A stretch of 64,000 nucleotides of DNA from Leptolinea sp. (GTDB taxonomy: Bacteria; Chloroflexota; Anaerolineae; Anaerolineales; Anaerolineaceae). The notes under the pieces are model-generated. The model searched no databases, was not told the DNA's origin, and saw nothing but the letters and a program-made list of their open reading frames with translations. This document shows, in pieces, positions 24,608 through 33,254 of the stretch. Within the stretch, counting starts at the first letter, position 1, and each line of letters starts with the position of its first letter. The DNA lies in the NCBI GenBank assembly GCA_012798535.1, contig JAAZMZ010000007.1, positions 26,225 to 90,224 of the forward strand. The letters run 5' to 3'. The translations under genes were made by a program, and so were the position numbers.

Positions 24608-25414
24608 TTACCCTTCATTATTTGGAATCCTATCAACCAGTCCAATCTGGTCGAGAGCGCGGGTGGCAGCGGCTTTCGCGGCAGCCTGCTTGCTATGTCC
24701 GGTGCCTGAACCAAATATTTCGCCGTTGACAATCACATCCACTTCAAAAATCTTGGAATGATCAGGACCGCTTGAATTTCGGGTGATATATATCGGTGCT
24801 GCAAATCCCTGTGACTGCGCCCACTCCTGGAACAGACTCTTTGGATCTTCATTCTTATGATGCAATAAAATGTCTTCAGAAGCCGTTTCCAGTAGTGGCG
24901 CCAGGAAACTCTTCACGGCTTCGATACCGCAATCCAGATACAAAGCGCCAATCATCGCTTCGAAAGTGTCGCATAATAGCGCGTCACGATCTCGTCCACC
25001 GCCCTGAGATTCGCCTCTTCCCAACCGCATGGCATTACCCAGATGCAGCTGCCGGGCAAATTCTGCAAAACGTTCAGTGTGCACAAGTGCTGAACGCATA
25101 CGGGTCAAATCGCCTTCTGCCATCTCCGGGTATCGATTGTATAACCAGGCACCCACGATAAAATCCATGACGGCATCACCCAAAAATTCGAGACGTTCAT
25201 TATCTTCCAGCGCATCACTGTGCTCATTCAGATATGACCGGTGAGTCAACGCTCTGCTGAGCAGCAACCAGTTGGTAAAAGGCAGATTGAGCCGTTTCGA
25301 TAGCTCTTCGGGGGATTCAAGCATATTCGGGCTTACAGCATTGTCCAAAAAGGCCTCCCGAACTAAAGGAGCGCAAGCCACCTCACGGTCTGTGTCAGGT
25401 AGATTGCGGCCCAT
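24608..25414 (-). CDS. rnc: Ribonuclease III
   Basis: 268 residues. The catalytic domain has the signature NERLEFLGDAVMDF with the acidic residues expected to bind magnesium, and the second metal region DTFEAMIGALYLD. The double-stranded RNA-binding domain covers the C-terminal third (DPKSLFQEWAQSQG to SKQAAAKAAATRAL). It cuts double-stranded RNA, including rRNA precursors. The rnc-smc pairing is common in bacteria. The first 30 residues precede the usual family start; an ATG at 25324 would remove them. Neither start has a strong ribosome site, so the longer form is kept with low certainty. Confidence 0.94.
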   Translation of the reverse strand: MGRNLPDTDREVACAPLVREAFLDNAVSPNMLESPEELSKRLNLPFTNWLLLSRALTHRSYLNEHSDALEDNERLEFLGDAVMDFIVGAWLYNRYPEMAEGDLTRMRSALVHTERFAEFARQLHLGNAMRLGRGESQGGGRDRDALLCDTFEAMIGALYLDCGIEAVKSFLAPLLETASEDILLHHKNEDPKSLFQEWAQSQGFAAPIYITRNSSGPDHSKIFEVDVIVNGEIFGSGTGHSKQAAAKAAATRALDQIGLVDRIPNNEG

Positions 25415-25424
25415 CAGTTCATTA

Positions 25425-26519
25425 TCAGATGGGATAGTATTTTAACCCGTTCCCAGAAATTATGAGGATAATGGGACGGGGAATTGCATCGGAAATTCTT
25501 TGTGCAGCAGCCCATACCAGCGCTGAGGTGGGTTCGGCATAGATTCCCCGGGCAGCCAGTTCGGAACAGGCCGGCAGGATGTTCGCCTCCGGAATGGAAA
25601 TGATCATACCTCTATTTTCCGGAATTTCCTTTAATATGGAGCGCGCCCGAACCGGTTTCGAAACCCGTACCCCCTCTGCCACTGTGTTTCCTTCTATGGC
25701 TTTATGCATTTGGTCCAGGCCGCGGTGAAAAGCCCGAGCCAGAGGAGAACAATTCTCTGCCTGAACACCCACATAATACGGCTGGTATTCAATCTTCCCG
25801 GTGTTCTGTAAAGCCGCGAATCCGCGCATGATGCCCAATAATAATGCACCATGACCGACCGGGGCAATCACAGTTCCGATCGAACCTTGGGTTTGCTCCC
25901 ACAACTCATAGGCGATAGTTGCGATACCGGGGATCCCGAAAGGTAGATAGGCATGGCTTCCATATGCCAGTCCATCTTGTACAGCCTCCAGTACAGCCTT
26001 TGCTGCCTCCGAGCGCGGCCCGGGTACGGCTATCAGTTGAGCGCCGTACTGTTCGATCTGCCGGCGTTTGGGTCCGGATGCATTTTCTGGAACGTAAACT
26101 CTAGCCTGAATGCCACCTCGGGTGCAATATGCCGCAAACGAAGCTCCCGCATTCCCGCTGGAATCCTCCACGGCGGTTTTTACGCCATACGCCAACAACT
26201 GACTTACCAGCAGGGCAGACCCGCGATCTTTGTAAGAGCCGGTTGGATTCAGACTCTCCAACTTAAAACCGATTTCCTTCTTATTCGGGTCATCCCACAC
26301 CAGAGGTGTATCACCTTCCCCCAGATAAACGGTGGGCGCATTTTTTCTTAATGAAAAACTGTCGCGATGTTTCCAGATACCTTCTGATTCACTATCCATC
26401 TCAGTCGGGTAAACGGGTAGTGCATCGAAATCATAAATTCCTCCGCAATATGGGCAAATATGCACAATCCGATCGTTCGGATAAGGTTTTCCACAATCCG
26501 CACATTTTATCTCGGGCAT
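25425..26519 (-). CDS. thrC: Threonine synthase, PLP-dependent
   Basis: 364 residues from the ATG at 26519, chosen because AGGAG lies 7 bases upstream; a longer frame begins at 26573. An N-terminal zinc ribbon (Cys6, Cys9, Cys22, Cys25) is followed by the fold-type II PLP core. The Schiff-base Lys97 is in NPTGSYKDRG, SSGNAGASFAAY binds the cofactor, and EPTSALVWAA comes near the end. It converts O-phosphohomoserine to threonine. The ribbon-bearing form resembles archaeal/Chloroflexota ThrC; related PLP lyases such as cysteate synthase cannot be fully excluded. It heads the operon with rnc and smc. Confidence 0.85.
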   Translation of the reverse strand: MPEIKCADCGKPYPNDRIVHICPYCGGIYDFDALPVYPTEMDSESEGIWKHRDSFSLRKNAPTVYLGEGDTPLVWDDPNKKEIGFKLESLNPTGSYKDRGSALLVSQLLAYGVKTAVEDSSGNAGASFAAYCTRGGIQARVYVPENASGPKRRQIEQYGAQLIAVPGPRSEAAKAVLEAVQDGLAYGSHAYLPFGIPGIATIAYELWEQTQGSIGTVIAPVGHGALLLGIMRGFAALQNTGKIEYQPYYVGVQAENCSPLARAFHRGLDQMHKAIEGNTVAEGVRVSKPVRARSILKEIPENRGMIISIPEANILPACSELAARGIYAEPTSALVWAAAQRISDAIPRPIILIISGNGLKYYPI

Positions 26520-26538
26520 CCTTATGCTCCTGACGATT

Positions 26539-26544
26539 ATTATA
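26539..26544 (-). promoter_or_regulatory. -10 element of the thrC-rnc-smc operon
   Basis: TATAAT on the minus strand lies 19 bases before the thrC ATG, leaving room for a short leader with AGGAG. No convincing -35 is seen. A perfect DnaA-box 9-mer (TTATCCACA on the minus strand, 26556-26564) lies where the -35/-10 spacer would be. Confidence 0.45.
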
Positions 26545-26637
26545 CGATTTCCCTCTGTGGATAAAACCCACATCTATGATAAGAAACGACGAGATTATTG
26601 CCTATACGCTATTTTCCTCGCCGGTTTATCTCCCCTT

Positions 26638-26646
26638 TGCTATAAT
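26638..26646 (+). promoter_or_regulatory. Extended -10 promoter of scpA, predicted leaderless
   Basis: TGCTATAAT ends 6 bases before the scpA ATG at 26653. A start about 7 bases after the hexamer would fall on the A of the ATG. There is no Shine-Dalgarno sequence and no recognisable -35, as expected for an extended -10 promoter with a leaderless message. Confidence 0.55.
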
Positions 26647-26652
26647 TGTTCC

Positions 26653-27420
26653 ATGCTTCCTGATACTCCAGGTCTATCCGGTTACCGGGTCAATACACCT
26701 GTCTATGAAGGTCCTCTGGATCTTCTCCTTTCATTGATCGAAAAGGCGGAACTGGATATCACCCGTCTGGCGCTGGCTCAGGTAACCGATCAATATTTGA
26801 CCTATATCCAGAATATGGAAGGCATTCGAGCCGCCGATATCTCTGAATTTCTGGTGATCGCCGCAAAATTGATCCAGATCAAATCTGCTGCTCTGCTCCC
26901 GAGACCGCCGGCAATCGAGCCTGAAGAAGAAGATCCGGGTGAAGCCCTCGCCCGGCAGTTGATCCTTTATAAGAAATTCAAAGAAGCTTCCCGATTTCTG
27001 ATTGAGCGTGAAGAAAAGGGGTGGCGGACGTATCTGCATATCGCTCAAATACCCAGGATCGAACCCCGCCTGGATCTATCCGGTGTGACGTTGACCGATC
27101 TTCTCGAAGCAGCCAGAGAAATTCTGAGCGGGAAATCAAATATCGCTCTAAACCAGGTGGTTGCCGCTCCTCGCGTGACCATTCGTGAAAGGATCACCCG
27201 CATACTTACCCTGCTGCGGGTAAATGAAAGGGCCTCTTTCTTTGAGTTGGTAAGAGACAATTCCTCCCGTTTATCCGTAGTGGTCACATTCCTGGCTATG
27301 CTGGAGCTCGTGAAACGCCATGTCATCGAAGCCGAGCAGACTGGCCTCTTTTCGGATATCGTTCTACAGCCTCTAGAACTTTCCATAGACGAAGAATCTG
27401 TCTCAGAATTTGGCGAATGA
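26653..27420 (+). CDS. scpA: Segregation and condensation protein A
   Basis: 255 residues from the ATG at 26653. The N-terminal SMC-binding domain is typical: VYEGPLDLLLSLIEKAELDI, then DISEFLVIAAKLIQIKSAALLP. The C-terminal winged helix (FFELVRDNSSRLSVVVTFLAMLELVKRH) contacts the SMC head. ScpA is the kleisin of the bacterial condensin. A frame open from 26524 includes the promoter and is rejected. scpB, often the next gene, is replaced here by a zinc-ribbon gene. smc lies on the opposite strand about 2 kb away. Confidence 0.95.
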   Translation: MLPDTPGLSGYRVNTPVYEGPLDLLLSLIEKAELDITRLALAQVTDQYLTYIQNMEGIRAADISEFLVIAAKLIQIKSAALLPRPPAIEPEEEDPGEALARQLILYKKFKEASRFLIEREEKGWRTYLHIAQIPRIEPRLDLSGVTLTDLLEAAREILSGKSNIALNQVVAAPRVTIRERITRILTLLRVNERASFFELVRDNSSRLSVVVTFLAMLELVKRHVIEAEQTGLFSDIVLQPLELSIDEESVSEFGE

Positions 27421-27427
27421 TCCCCGA

Positions 27428-27436
27428 TGATATAAT
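27428..27436 (+). promoter_or_regulatory. Extended -10 promoter upstream of the zinc-ribbon gene
   Basis: TGATATAAT lies 26 bases before the ATG at 27463, with AAAGGG as ribosome site between them. A weak TTTGGC (27409-27414) is 16 bases upstream. It would allow expression of the zinc-ribbon and mutS genes independently of scpA. Confidence 0.45.
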
Positions 27437-27462
27437 TTTTCTTAATCAAGCAGAAAGGGCTT

Positions 27463-28113
27463 ATGACAGAAATGATTGAATTTACAAACAATTACAATGA
27501 TCTGAGCACCGATACCGGATTTCAATTTGAATTCAATTGCAACCGCTGCGGTACCGGTTTTCGAACCCCCTTTCAGGCAACAGCCACCGGAACGATCACG
27601 GATGTTTTGAATACGGCTAGCAATATCTTCGGTGGCGTTTTTGGTTCGGCTGCAAATATCAGTGAGCAGGTTCGCAGTGCGAGCTGGCAATCAGCGCATG
27701 ATACCGCCTTCACAAACGCCGTCAAACAGATAAAACCATCCTTTGTGCAATGCCCTCGTTGTCAAGCCTGGGTCTGCCGTAAGAATTGCTGGAATGAAAA
27801 ACGCGGTCTTTGTAAGAACTGTGCGCCGGATCTGGGCGTTGAAATGTCTGCCGCTCAGGCTTCACGCTCCGTGGAAGAGGTCTGGGCGCATGCCGCCATG
27901 TCTGAAGAGGACAAGAAACTCTCAGAGGGAAATTGGAGAGAGACCATCCGTGCCACCTGCCCAAAATGCCAGACTCCTCTGGCAACCAATGCCAAGTTTT
28001 GTCCCAACTGTGGTGAACCCCTCAAGAAAACCACGCATTGCACCCAGTGCGGAGCCCAGTTGCAACCCAACGCGAAATTCTGTGGAGAGTGCGGCGCGAA
28101 AGTCACCGGCTGA
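27463..28113 (+). CDS. Zinc-ribbon protein of unknown function
   Basis: 216 residues. An N-terminal CNRCG pair, a Gly/Ala-rich middle (about 40-75), CPRCQAWVCRKNCW with CKNC, and two C-terminal zinc ribbons (CPKCQ...CPNCGEP and CTQCG...CGECGAKV) give at least four metal-binding sites. There is no membrane segment. Multi-ribbon proteins of this kind often serve as scaffolds or adaptors; no enzymatic motif is seen. It lies 42 bases after scpA and 8 bases before mutS, so it may share transcripts with both. I do not recognise a named family beyond the double zinc ribbon. Confidence 0.75.
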   Translation: MTEMIEFTNNYNDLSTDTGFQFEFNCNRCGTGFRTPFQATATGTITDVLNTASNIFGGVFGSAANISEQVRSASWQSAHDTAFTNAVKQIKPSFVQCPRCQAWVCRKNCWNEKRGLCKNCAPDLGVEMSAAQASRSVEEVWAHAAMSEEDKKLSEGNWRETIRATCPKCQTPLATNAKFCPNCGEPLKKTTHCTQCGAQLQPNAKFCGECGAKVTG

Positions 28114-28121
28114 TTCGTGGA

Positions 28122-30716
28122 ATGTCAGAAGATGTAACTCCTATCCGCCAGCAGTATCTGGATATAAAGAAAAAATACCCCGACGCCATTCTGTTTTTTC
28201 GGCTCGGGGATTTTTACGAGACCTTCGATTCTGACGCAGAAATCACGTCACGGGAATTGGATATCGTTCTTACATCGCGGAATGTCGCCAAGGGAGTCCG
28301 CATCCCTATGGCCGGTATTCCATATCACGCAGCGGAGAACTATCTTTCACGTCTGATTGAACGCGGTTACCATGTGGCCATCTGTGAACAGGTCGGCGAC
28401 CAGCCGGTGAAAGGTCTGTTCCCGCGCGAAGTGACCCGGGTGGTGACACCGGGCACTCTGCTGGAACCTTCCTTGCTCAAAGGCGATCAAAACAATTACC
28501 TGGCATCTGTATACGTTGGCCATGATGCGGCCGGCCTGGCCTACGCGGATATTTCCACCGGGGAATTTGCCACGACCGAATGCGGCGGGCAGGATATGCT
28601 TTCCCGTTTGCGCGCTGAAATGGCCCGTCTGCAACCTTCAGAGGTCATCCTCCCGGCAGATTGTCCGGTAAAAGAGCAGATCGCCTATCATAAGACAGCC
28701 CTGCCCGTCTGGCATTTTGAAACTGGACGTTCGCAGGAGACTCTCAAAAAACAATTTCAGACTTCAACTCTCGATGGTTTCGGATTGCGGGGAATGCCCG
28801 CAGCTGTGCAGGCGGCCGGTGCTCTGCTGCAATACCTGCAGGATACCCAGCCTTCGGCGCTACAACTACTCACATCCATTCATACATACCAGATGGATTC
28901 GTCTATGCTGCTGGACGTATCCACCCGGCGCAATCTGGAACTCACCGAAACCATTCGGGGTGGTACTGTGGATGGTTCGTTATTATCCATTCTGGATAAC
29001 ACCATCACACCAATGGGGCACCGCCTGATGCGCTCCTGGGTCAGCAAACCCTTGTTGGATATTCCTGCCATTCAAAAACGCCAGACATGCGTGACATGGT
29101 TTGTGGAAAATGGACTGATCCGTCGTGAATTCAAGGAAGCTTTACGCGCAATTTCAGACCTGGAACGGCTGGTAAACAGGGTGACAGCCGGTACAGCCCA
29201 GCCCCGTGATCTGACAGCGATCCGGGCTAATCTACATGCTCTGCCAGGTCTTTCTTCCATCCTGAATAATCCTGATCAGGCCGTCCAGTCCATCCTTAAT
29301 GAACTGGACCACTGCCCGAATGAGCTGGCACTTCTCGAGGAAGCGATCGGCGATGAACCTCCGGCCACCCTGCAAAATACAGGGGTGATCCGCCCGGGTT
29401 ATTCCCCAGAACTGGATAACATCATTCAGTCATCCCGCGACGCCCGTGAGTGGATCGCCAACCTTGAACAGGTGGAACGCGAGCGTACCGGGATCAAGAA
29501 CCTGAAAGTCGGATACAACAAGGTCTTTGGCTACTATATTGAAATCACGCACAGCCATACCGGTGTCGTTCCGGATGAATACATCCGGAAACAAACTTTG
29601 GTGAACGCCGAACGCTATATTACACCGGAAATGAAAGAGTATGAAACACTGGTTCTCAACGCCGAGGAACGCATCCGTGAAGTGGAAGGACGAATTTTCC
29701 GGGAAGTATGCCGGACTATCGCTTCCGGTGGAACAAAACTGATAAAAACTGCGCAGGCCATCGCGGAACTGGATGTGCTCTCTGCGCTGGCGGAAATCGC
29801 CGTTACCAATCATTATGTTTGCCCGCAGATATCCGTCGAACCGGTTCTTGAGATCATTGACGGGAGACATCCGGTGGTGGAAAGAACTCTGATCGGAGAC
29901 CGCTTCATCCCTAACGATACAGTCTTTGATGTTGGCGAGGTTGTCCGGGTGATCACCGGTCCGAATATGAGCGGAAAAAGCACTTTCCTGCGGCAGGTAG
30001 CGTTGATCGTCTTAATGGCACAGATGGGCTCTTTTGTTCCGGCTTCATCCGCCCGAATCGGACTGGTAGACCGTATTTTTACCCGCATCGGAGCGCAGGA
30101 TGAGATCCATGCCGGTCAGTCCACCTTTATGGTTGAGATGGTCGAAACGGCCAATATTCTGCATCATGCCACAGCCCGCAGCTTGCTGGTGCTTGATGAG
30201 ATAGGCCGGGGTACCAGCACATATGATGGCCTTTCCATCGCCTGGGCGGTGGTCGAACATATCCACAACCATCCGGAATTGCGCTCGCGAACTCTGTTTG
30301 CCACCCATTATCATGAATTGACCCAGCTTGCCGATCTGCTGCCCGGAGTTCGCAACTACAATGTGGCAGTTACGGAAGTGGACAATACCGTGGTATTTCT
30401 ACACAAGATCGTTCCCGGTGGAACTGACCGTTCCTATGGAATTCACGTTGGCCAGTTGGCCGGCCTGCCCAAACCGGTGATCCAGCGCGCCAATGAAATC
30501 CTCGGCGATTTGGAAGCCTCTTCCGGAAAAGCTGTGGATATCAGTGAAACCACATCAAAACAGATGGCGCTCTTTCCGGAAACCAATCCATTACTGGATG
30601 AATTGCGGGAGTTAGACATTCTATCCATCTCCCCGCTGGAAGCTTTGAATAAACTGTTTGAATGGAAAAAGAAATTTGTGGATGACGGTAAAGACGGGAA
30701 AACTAAGAAAGCATAG
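28122..30716 (+). CDS. mutS: DNA mismatch repair protein MutS
   Basis: 864 residues from the ATG at 28122. Domain I carries the mismatch-reading Phe-Xaa-Glu in FFRLGDFYETF, so this is a true MutS1 and not a MutS2. The lever/clamp region is complete. The ATPase has Walker A GPNMSGKST (613-621), Walker B LLVLDEIGRGTSTYDG, and ATHYHELT. It recognises mispairs and recruits MutL, which is not in the window. Upstream in-frame codons overlap the zinc-ribbon gene and are rejected. Its 3' end overlaps the convergent panE gene by 14 bases. Confidence 0.97.
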   Translation: MSEDVTPIRQQYLDIKKKYPDAILFFRLGDFYETFDSDAEITSRELDIVLTSRNVAKGVRIPMAGIPYHAAENYLSRLIERGYHVAICEQVGDQPVKGLFPREVTRVVTPGTLLEPSLLKGDQNNYLASVYVGHDAAGLAYADISTGEFATTECGGQDMLSRLRAEMARLQPSEVILPADCPVKEQIAYHKTALPVWHFETGRSQETLKKQFQTSTLDGFGLRGMPAAVQAAGALLQYLQDTQPSALQLLTSIHTYQMDSSMLLDVSTRRNLELTETIRGGTVDGSLLSILDNTITPMGHRLMRSWVSKPLLDIPAIQKRQTCVTWFVENGLIRREFKEALRAISDLERLVNRVTAGTAQPRDLTAIRANLHALPGLSSILNNPDQAVQSILNELDHCPNELALLEEAIGDEPPATLQNTGVIRPGYSPELDNIIQSSRDAREWIANLEQVERERTGIKNLKVGYNKVFGYYIEITHSHTGVVPDEYIRKQTLVNAERYITPEMKEYETLVLNAEERIREVEGRIFREVCRTIASGGTKLIKTAQAIAELDVLSALAEIAVTNHYVCPQISVEPVLEIIDGRHPVVERTLIGDRFIPNDTVFDVGEVVRVITGPNMSGKSTFLRQVALIVLMAQMGSFVPASSARIGLVDRIFTRIGAQDEIHAGQSTFMVEMVETANILHHATARSLLVLDEIGRGTSTYDGLSIAWAVVEHIHNHPELRSRTLFATHYHELTQLADLLPGVRNYNVAVTEVDNTVVFLHKIVPGGTDRSYGIHVGQLAGLPKPVIQRANEILGDLEASSGKAVDISETTSKQMALFPETNPLLDELRELDILSISPLEALNKLFEWKKKFVDDGKDGKTKKA

Positions 30717-31728
30717 ACAGTAGTTTTGCCGGCTTATCGGCAAAGTCTTCTTTTTTCCATTCGCCACTGGTCAGCTTTGTCAATACATCACACAACATGG
30801 CATTGACGGGAGCCTCCAATCCCGCCTTCCTTGCAGCACGCACTACGGCGCCGTTCAGCCAGTCCACCTCGCTCTGGCCTCTGCCGTGGTACAGGTCGAT
30901 ATGAAAACTGGGCATTTTCGCTCCCCGCCCTCCACCCACGGCTTTGACCAACAACGGCCGGCAAATAAAAGACGGTAGATAGCGAATGCCAGATGCCAGC
31001 ATCCTTACCGGTGTCGAAGGTAGATCGACCACCGGTATTTGCAAGGCGTCCATAACAGATAGAACTTCATTTAACTGCCGGACTTCCAGGCCAAACATAT
31101 CAGGATGGGCATATACCCGGGCCGGCAGCCAGTTGAGGATGGCCGAAGTGGCATTGCCCATCAGGTTGGTCAACATCTTGGACCACTTCATGGCATTCCC
31201 ATCGGCGTATCCCCGCATGCCCAGGCCGGCGCGCAAACCTGCGGCCAGAATGTGTCCCGACAGGGGATGATTCAGTTCAATTCCGGTTCCGCGAAAACGT
31301 TCGACTGTAATATCACCCGGTCCACGTCGGCCGATGGCGGTTGTCACCGTACCACGGATGACGCGCTCCTCTCCCAGTTCAGCCGCAAGGACCGGTTCAT
31401 TTTCCACACCATTCTGGAAACACAGCACCGGAGGCATACGGTCAAGACAGGGGCGGATCATCTCGAGCACTCCGCTAGTATCAAATCCCTTCACCGCTAA
31501 AATAGCCAGATCGTATCGACCGGCGGCAAAAGCCTGGTCAATGGATGAAAAAAACCGTGGCCGAGCAATCGAATGCTCGCCATTCGGCAGCCCGAGATGC
31601 AGCCCGCTCATTGATAATTGGTCGGCGACTTCCTTCCGTTCGAGAAAAGCGACATCTTCGCCGGCCAGTGCCAGACTTCCACCGATATAAGTACCAATCG
31701 CTCCCGCGCCAAAGACAAGTATCCGCAT
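30703..31728 (-). CDS. panE: 2-dehydropantoate 2-reductase (ketopantoate reductase) family
   Basis: 341 residues from the ATG at 31728, 2 bases after the fmt stop. The NAD(P)-binding Rossmann motif is GAGAIGTYIGG, followed by LAVKGFDT and the CFQNGVENE segment. The C-terminal domain has KMLTNLMGNATSAI with the expected catalytic Lys, and a PSFHIDLYHGRGQSEVDWLNGAVV block typical of ApbA/PanE proteins. The enzyme reduces ketopantoate to pantoate for coenzyme A synthesis, but many paralogues use other ketoacids. Other pantothenate genes are absent here, so the substrate is inferred. Confidence 0.85.
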   Translation of the reverse strand: MRILVFGAGAIGTYIGGSLALAGEDVAFLERKEVADQLSMSGLHLGLPNGEHSIARPRFFSSIDQAFAAGRYDLAILAVKGFDTSGVLEMIRPCLDRMPPVLCFQNGVENEPVLAAELGEERVIRGTVTTAIGRRGPGDITVERFRGTGIELNHPLSGHILAAGLRAGLGMRGYADGNAMKWSKMLTNLMGNATSAILNWLPARVYAHPDMFGLEVRQLNEVLSVMDALQIPVVDLPSTPVRMLASGIRYLPSFICRPLLVKAVGGGRGAKMPSFHIDLYHGRGQSEVDWLNGAVVRAARKAGLEAPVNAMLCDVLTKLTSGEWKKEDFADKPAKLLSMLS

Positions 31729-31730
31729 GG

Positions 31731-32648
31731 TCAATTTTCTTTCCAACCGCGGGCGCCGTTCAGAAAGGCTTTGCCATCCTGAGTTTTTTTGCCCGCGGGC
31801 TGCACTTCAAGCAGTTTCAACGCACCATCGGAGGCATGTACCACCGGATATCCTTCGTATACTGATCTCATTCCGGGTTTATTTTTCAAGCCATCCAACG
31901 GATATGCCTTTAGGACTTTCAGCGGGTGGCCTTCCCAAAGTAAAAATGTGCCCGGCCAGGGGAAAAATGCACGCACCTGGTTGAACAGCTCCCTTACCGG
32001 GTGTGAAAAATCCAGCAGGCCGTCTTCTTTTCTCAGCATGGAAGCATAGGTCGCTCCCGTCTCAGTCTGTGGTACAGCAATGGCCGTCCCTGCGATAATT
32101 CCGGGCAAGGTTTTCAACAGCAACTGGCTGCCTAATACGGCCAGCTTGCTGCTCAGGCTGTCCGCATTGTCTGTTTCTTCGATGGGTATCATTTCACAGG
32201 CAAAAACGGGACCGGTATCCACTCCGGCATCCATTCGCATAATTGAAACACCGGTAAACGCATCACCCGCCAGAATAGCCGCCTGGATGGGTGCCGCTCC
32301 GCGCCAGCGTGGTAACAGTGATGCATGAACATTGATGCAGCCCAATCGCGGCAAGTCGAGTATGTTTTGCCGCAGGATCTGTCCATAAGCCGCCACCAGA
32401 ATGATATCCGGCGCCCAGCTTTGTAATATTTCCAGATTCTCCGGATCCTTCAATCGCTTCGGTTGAAGGATCTGACATCCCAGGTCTTGTGCCAGCCGCT
32501 TTACAGGTGGCGGTGTCAATTGTTTGCCTCTGCCAGCCGGCCGGTCGGGCTGCGTTACCACTCCATAAACCGAATAAACTTCGGCAATTGCAGCCAGTAT
32601 GACACGGGCCAGCTCGGGTGACCCCATAAATACGATGCGCGGTTTCAT
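31731..32648 (-). CDS. fmt: Methionyl-tRNA formyltransferase
   Basis: 305 residues. The catalytic Asn and His are in CINVHASLLPRWRGAAP, and the folate-site motif follows in IMRMDAGVDTGPVF. The start MKPRIVFMGSPELARVIL is typical. The C-terminal tRNA-binding barrel includes NQVRAFFPWPGTF. It formylates the initiator Met-tRNA using 10-formyl-tetrahydrofolate. It is followed directly by panE on the same strand. The 220-base gap upstream holds the divergent start of a small membrane protein. Confidence 0.95.
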   Translation of the reverse strand: MKPRIVFMGSPELARVILAAIAEVYSVYGVVTQPDRPAGRGKQLTPPPVKRLAQDLGCQILQPKRLKDPENLEILQSWAPDIILVAAYGQILRQNILDLPRLGCINVHASLLPRWRGAAPIQAAILAGDAFTGVSIMRMDAGVDTGPVFACEMIPIEETDNADSLSSKLAVLGSQLLLKTLPGIIAGTAIAVPQTETGATYASMLRKEDGLLDFSHPVRELFNQVRAFFPWPGTFLLWEGHPLKVLKAYPLDGLKNKPGMRSVYEGYPVVHASDGALKLLEVQPAGKKTQDGKAFLNGARGWKEN

Positions 32649-32801
32649 TCGACCGATTTTAACATATCACTATCTCTGGTAGACAATTTGGTATTATTTT
32701 TAATAAATAAAATCAAACCAGACAATCTATATTGTTTTGAGAAAGAATTATCAAACAACGAAATCCCGGGCGTCCGGATTAGTCATACAATCTTGTGTCT
32801 G

Positions 32802-32829
32802 TTGCATATTCTCCGTTTAGTTGTAGAAT
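32802..32829 (+). promoter_or_regulatory. Promoter of the DUF4870-like gene
   Basis: TTGCAT (32802-32807) and TAGAAT (32824-32829) are separated by 16 bases, leaving a leader of about 33 bases with GAGGAG before the ATG at 32869. The remaining gap from 32649 is AT-rich, and I see nothing else definite in it. Confidence 0.55.
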
Positions 32830-32868
32830 TAACACTACATTAATCAATCCAAATGAGGAGACAGAAAA

Positions 32869-33207
32869 ATGGCAAATCAAACATTTGTGCCCGGTGGTGA
32901 TATCACCAGTGATGATAAATTATGGGGTTTGCTTTCCTATTTACTCACACCAATTATTCCCATCATTGTTCTTTTAATGGAAGACAAGAAAGCCCGGCCG
33001 TTCATTAAGTACGCCGCTGTACAGGGTTTGTCGATCGGCGTATTGATCATCGTAATGGCCGCTCTGGGCTTCCTGGTCATCCCGGCTTGTCTGGCAGGTT
33101 TACTGGGTATCTATGCCATTTATCTGGCCATCAAGACCTTCCAGGGAGAGTATGTGATCATTCCCGTTGTGACAGATTTCTGCAAGAAACAGGGTTGGAT
33201 TTCCTGA
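32869..33207 (+). CDS. Small multi-pass membrane protein, DUF4870/Tic20-like
   Basis: 112 residues. After a polar N-terminus come three hydrophobic segments: LLSYLLTPIIPIIVLLM, a long one around 58-82 and one near 82-95, separated by EDKKARPFIKYAAVQGL. This pattern, a short loop with Lys/Arg followed by F(I/V)KYHAxQ-like residues, is typical of DUF4870 proteins, whose function is unknown. It has its own promoter and strong ribosome site (GAGGAG) and is followed by a strong terminator, so it is monocistronic and probably well expressed. Confidence 0.75.
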   Translation: MANQTFVPGGDITSDDKLWGLLSYLLTPIIPIIVLLMEDKKARPFIKYAAVQGLSIGVLIIVMAALGFLVIPACLAGLLGIYAIYLAIKTFQGEYVIIPVVTDFCKKQGWIS

Positions 33208-33222
33208 AACCCGCGAATATCA

Positions 33223-33249
33223 CAGCGGTCTGCCAAAAGCAGACCGCTG
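33223..33249. terminator. Bidirectional terminator between convergent genes
   Basis: CAGCGGTCTGC (33223-33233) and GCAGACCGCTG (33239-33249) form a perfect 11-base stem with loop CAAAA, followed by ATTATTT. It lies just before the stop codon of the minus-strand gene. Confidence 0.75.
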
Positions 33250-33254
33250 ATTAT

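Noticed and set aside
26556..26564. Perfect DnaA box (TTATCCACA on the minus strand) in the thrC-scpA gap
   Set aside because: Only one box is seen; about half a copy of this 9-mer is expected by chance in 64 kb on both strands. There is no cluster, AT-rich unwinding region or dnaA/dnaN, so an origin is not supported.
30703..30716. Possible frameshift or gene fusion at the mutS/panE junction
   Set aside because: The genes are on opposite strands and both end in normal stop codons. A 14-base convergent overlap explains the junction.
32649..32868. tRNA or small RNA in the largest gap (220 bases)
   Set aside because: No cloverleaf or strong hairpin was found; a promoter accounts for the right end and the rest is AT-rich with nothing definite.
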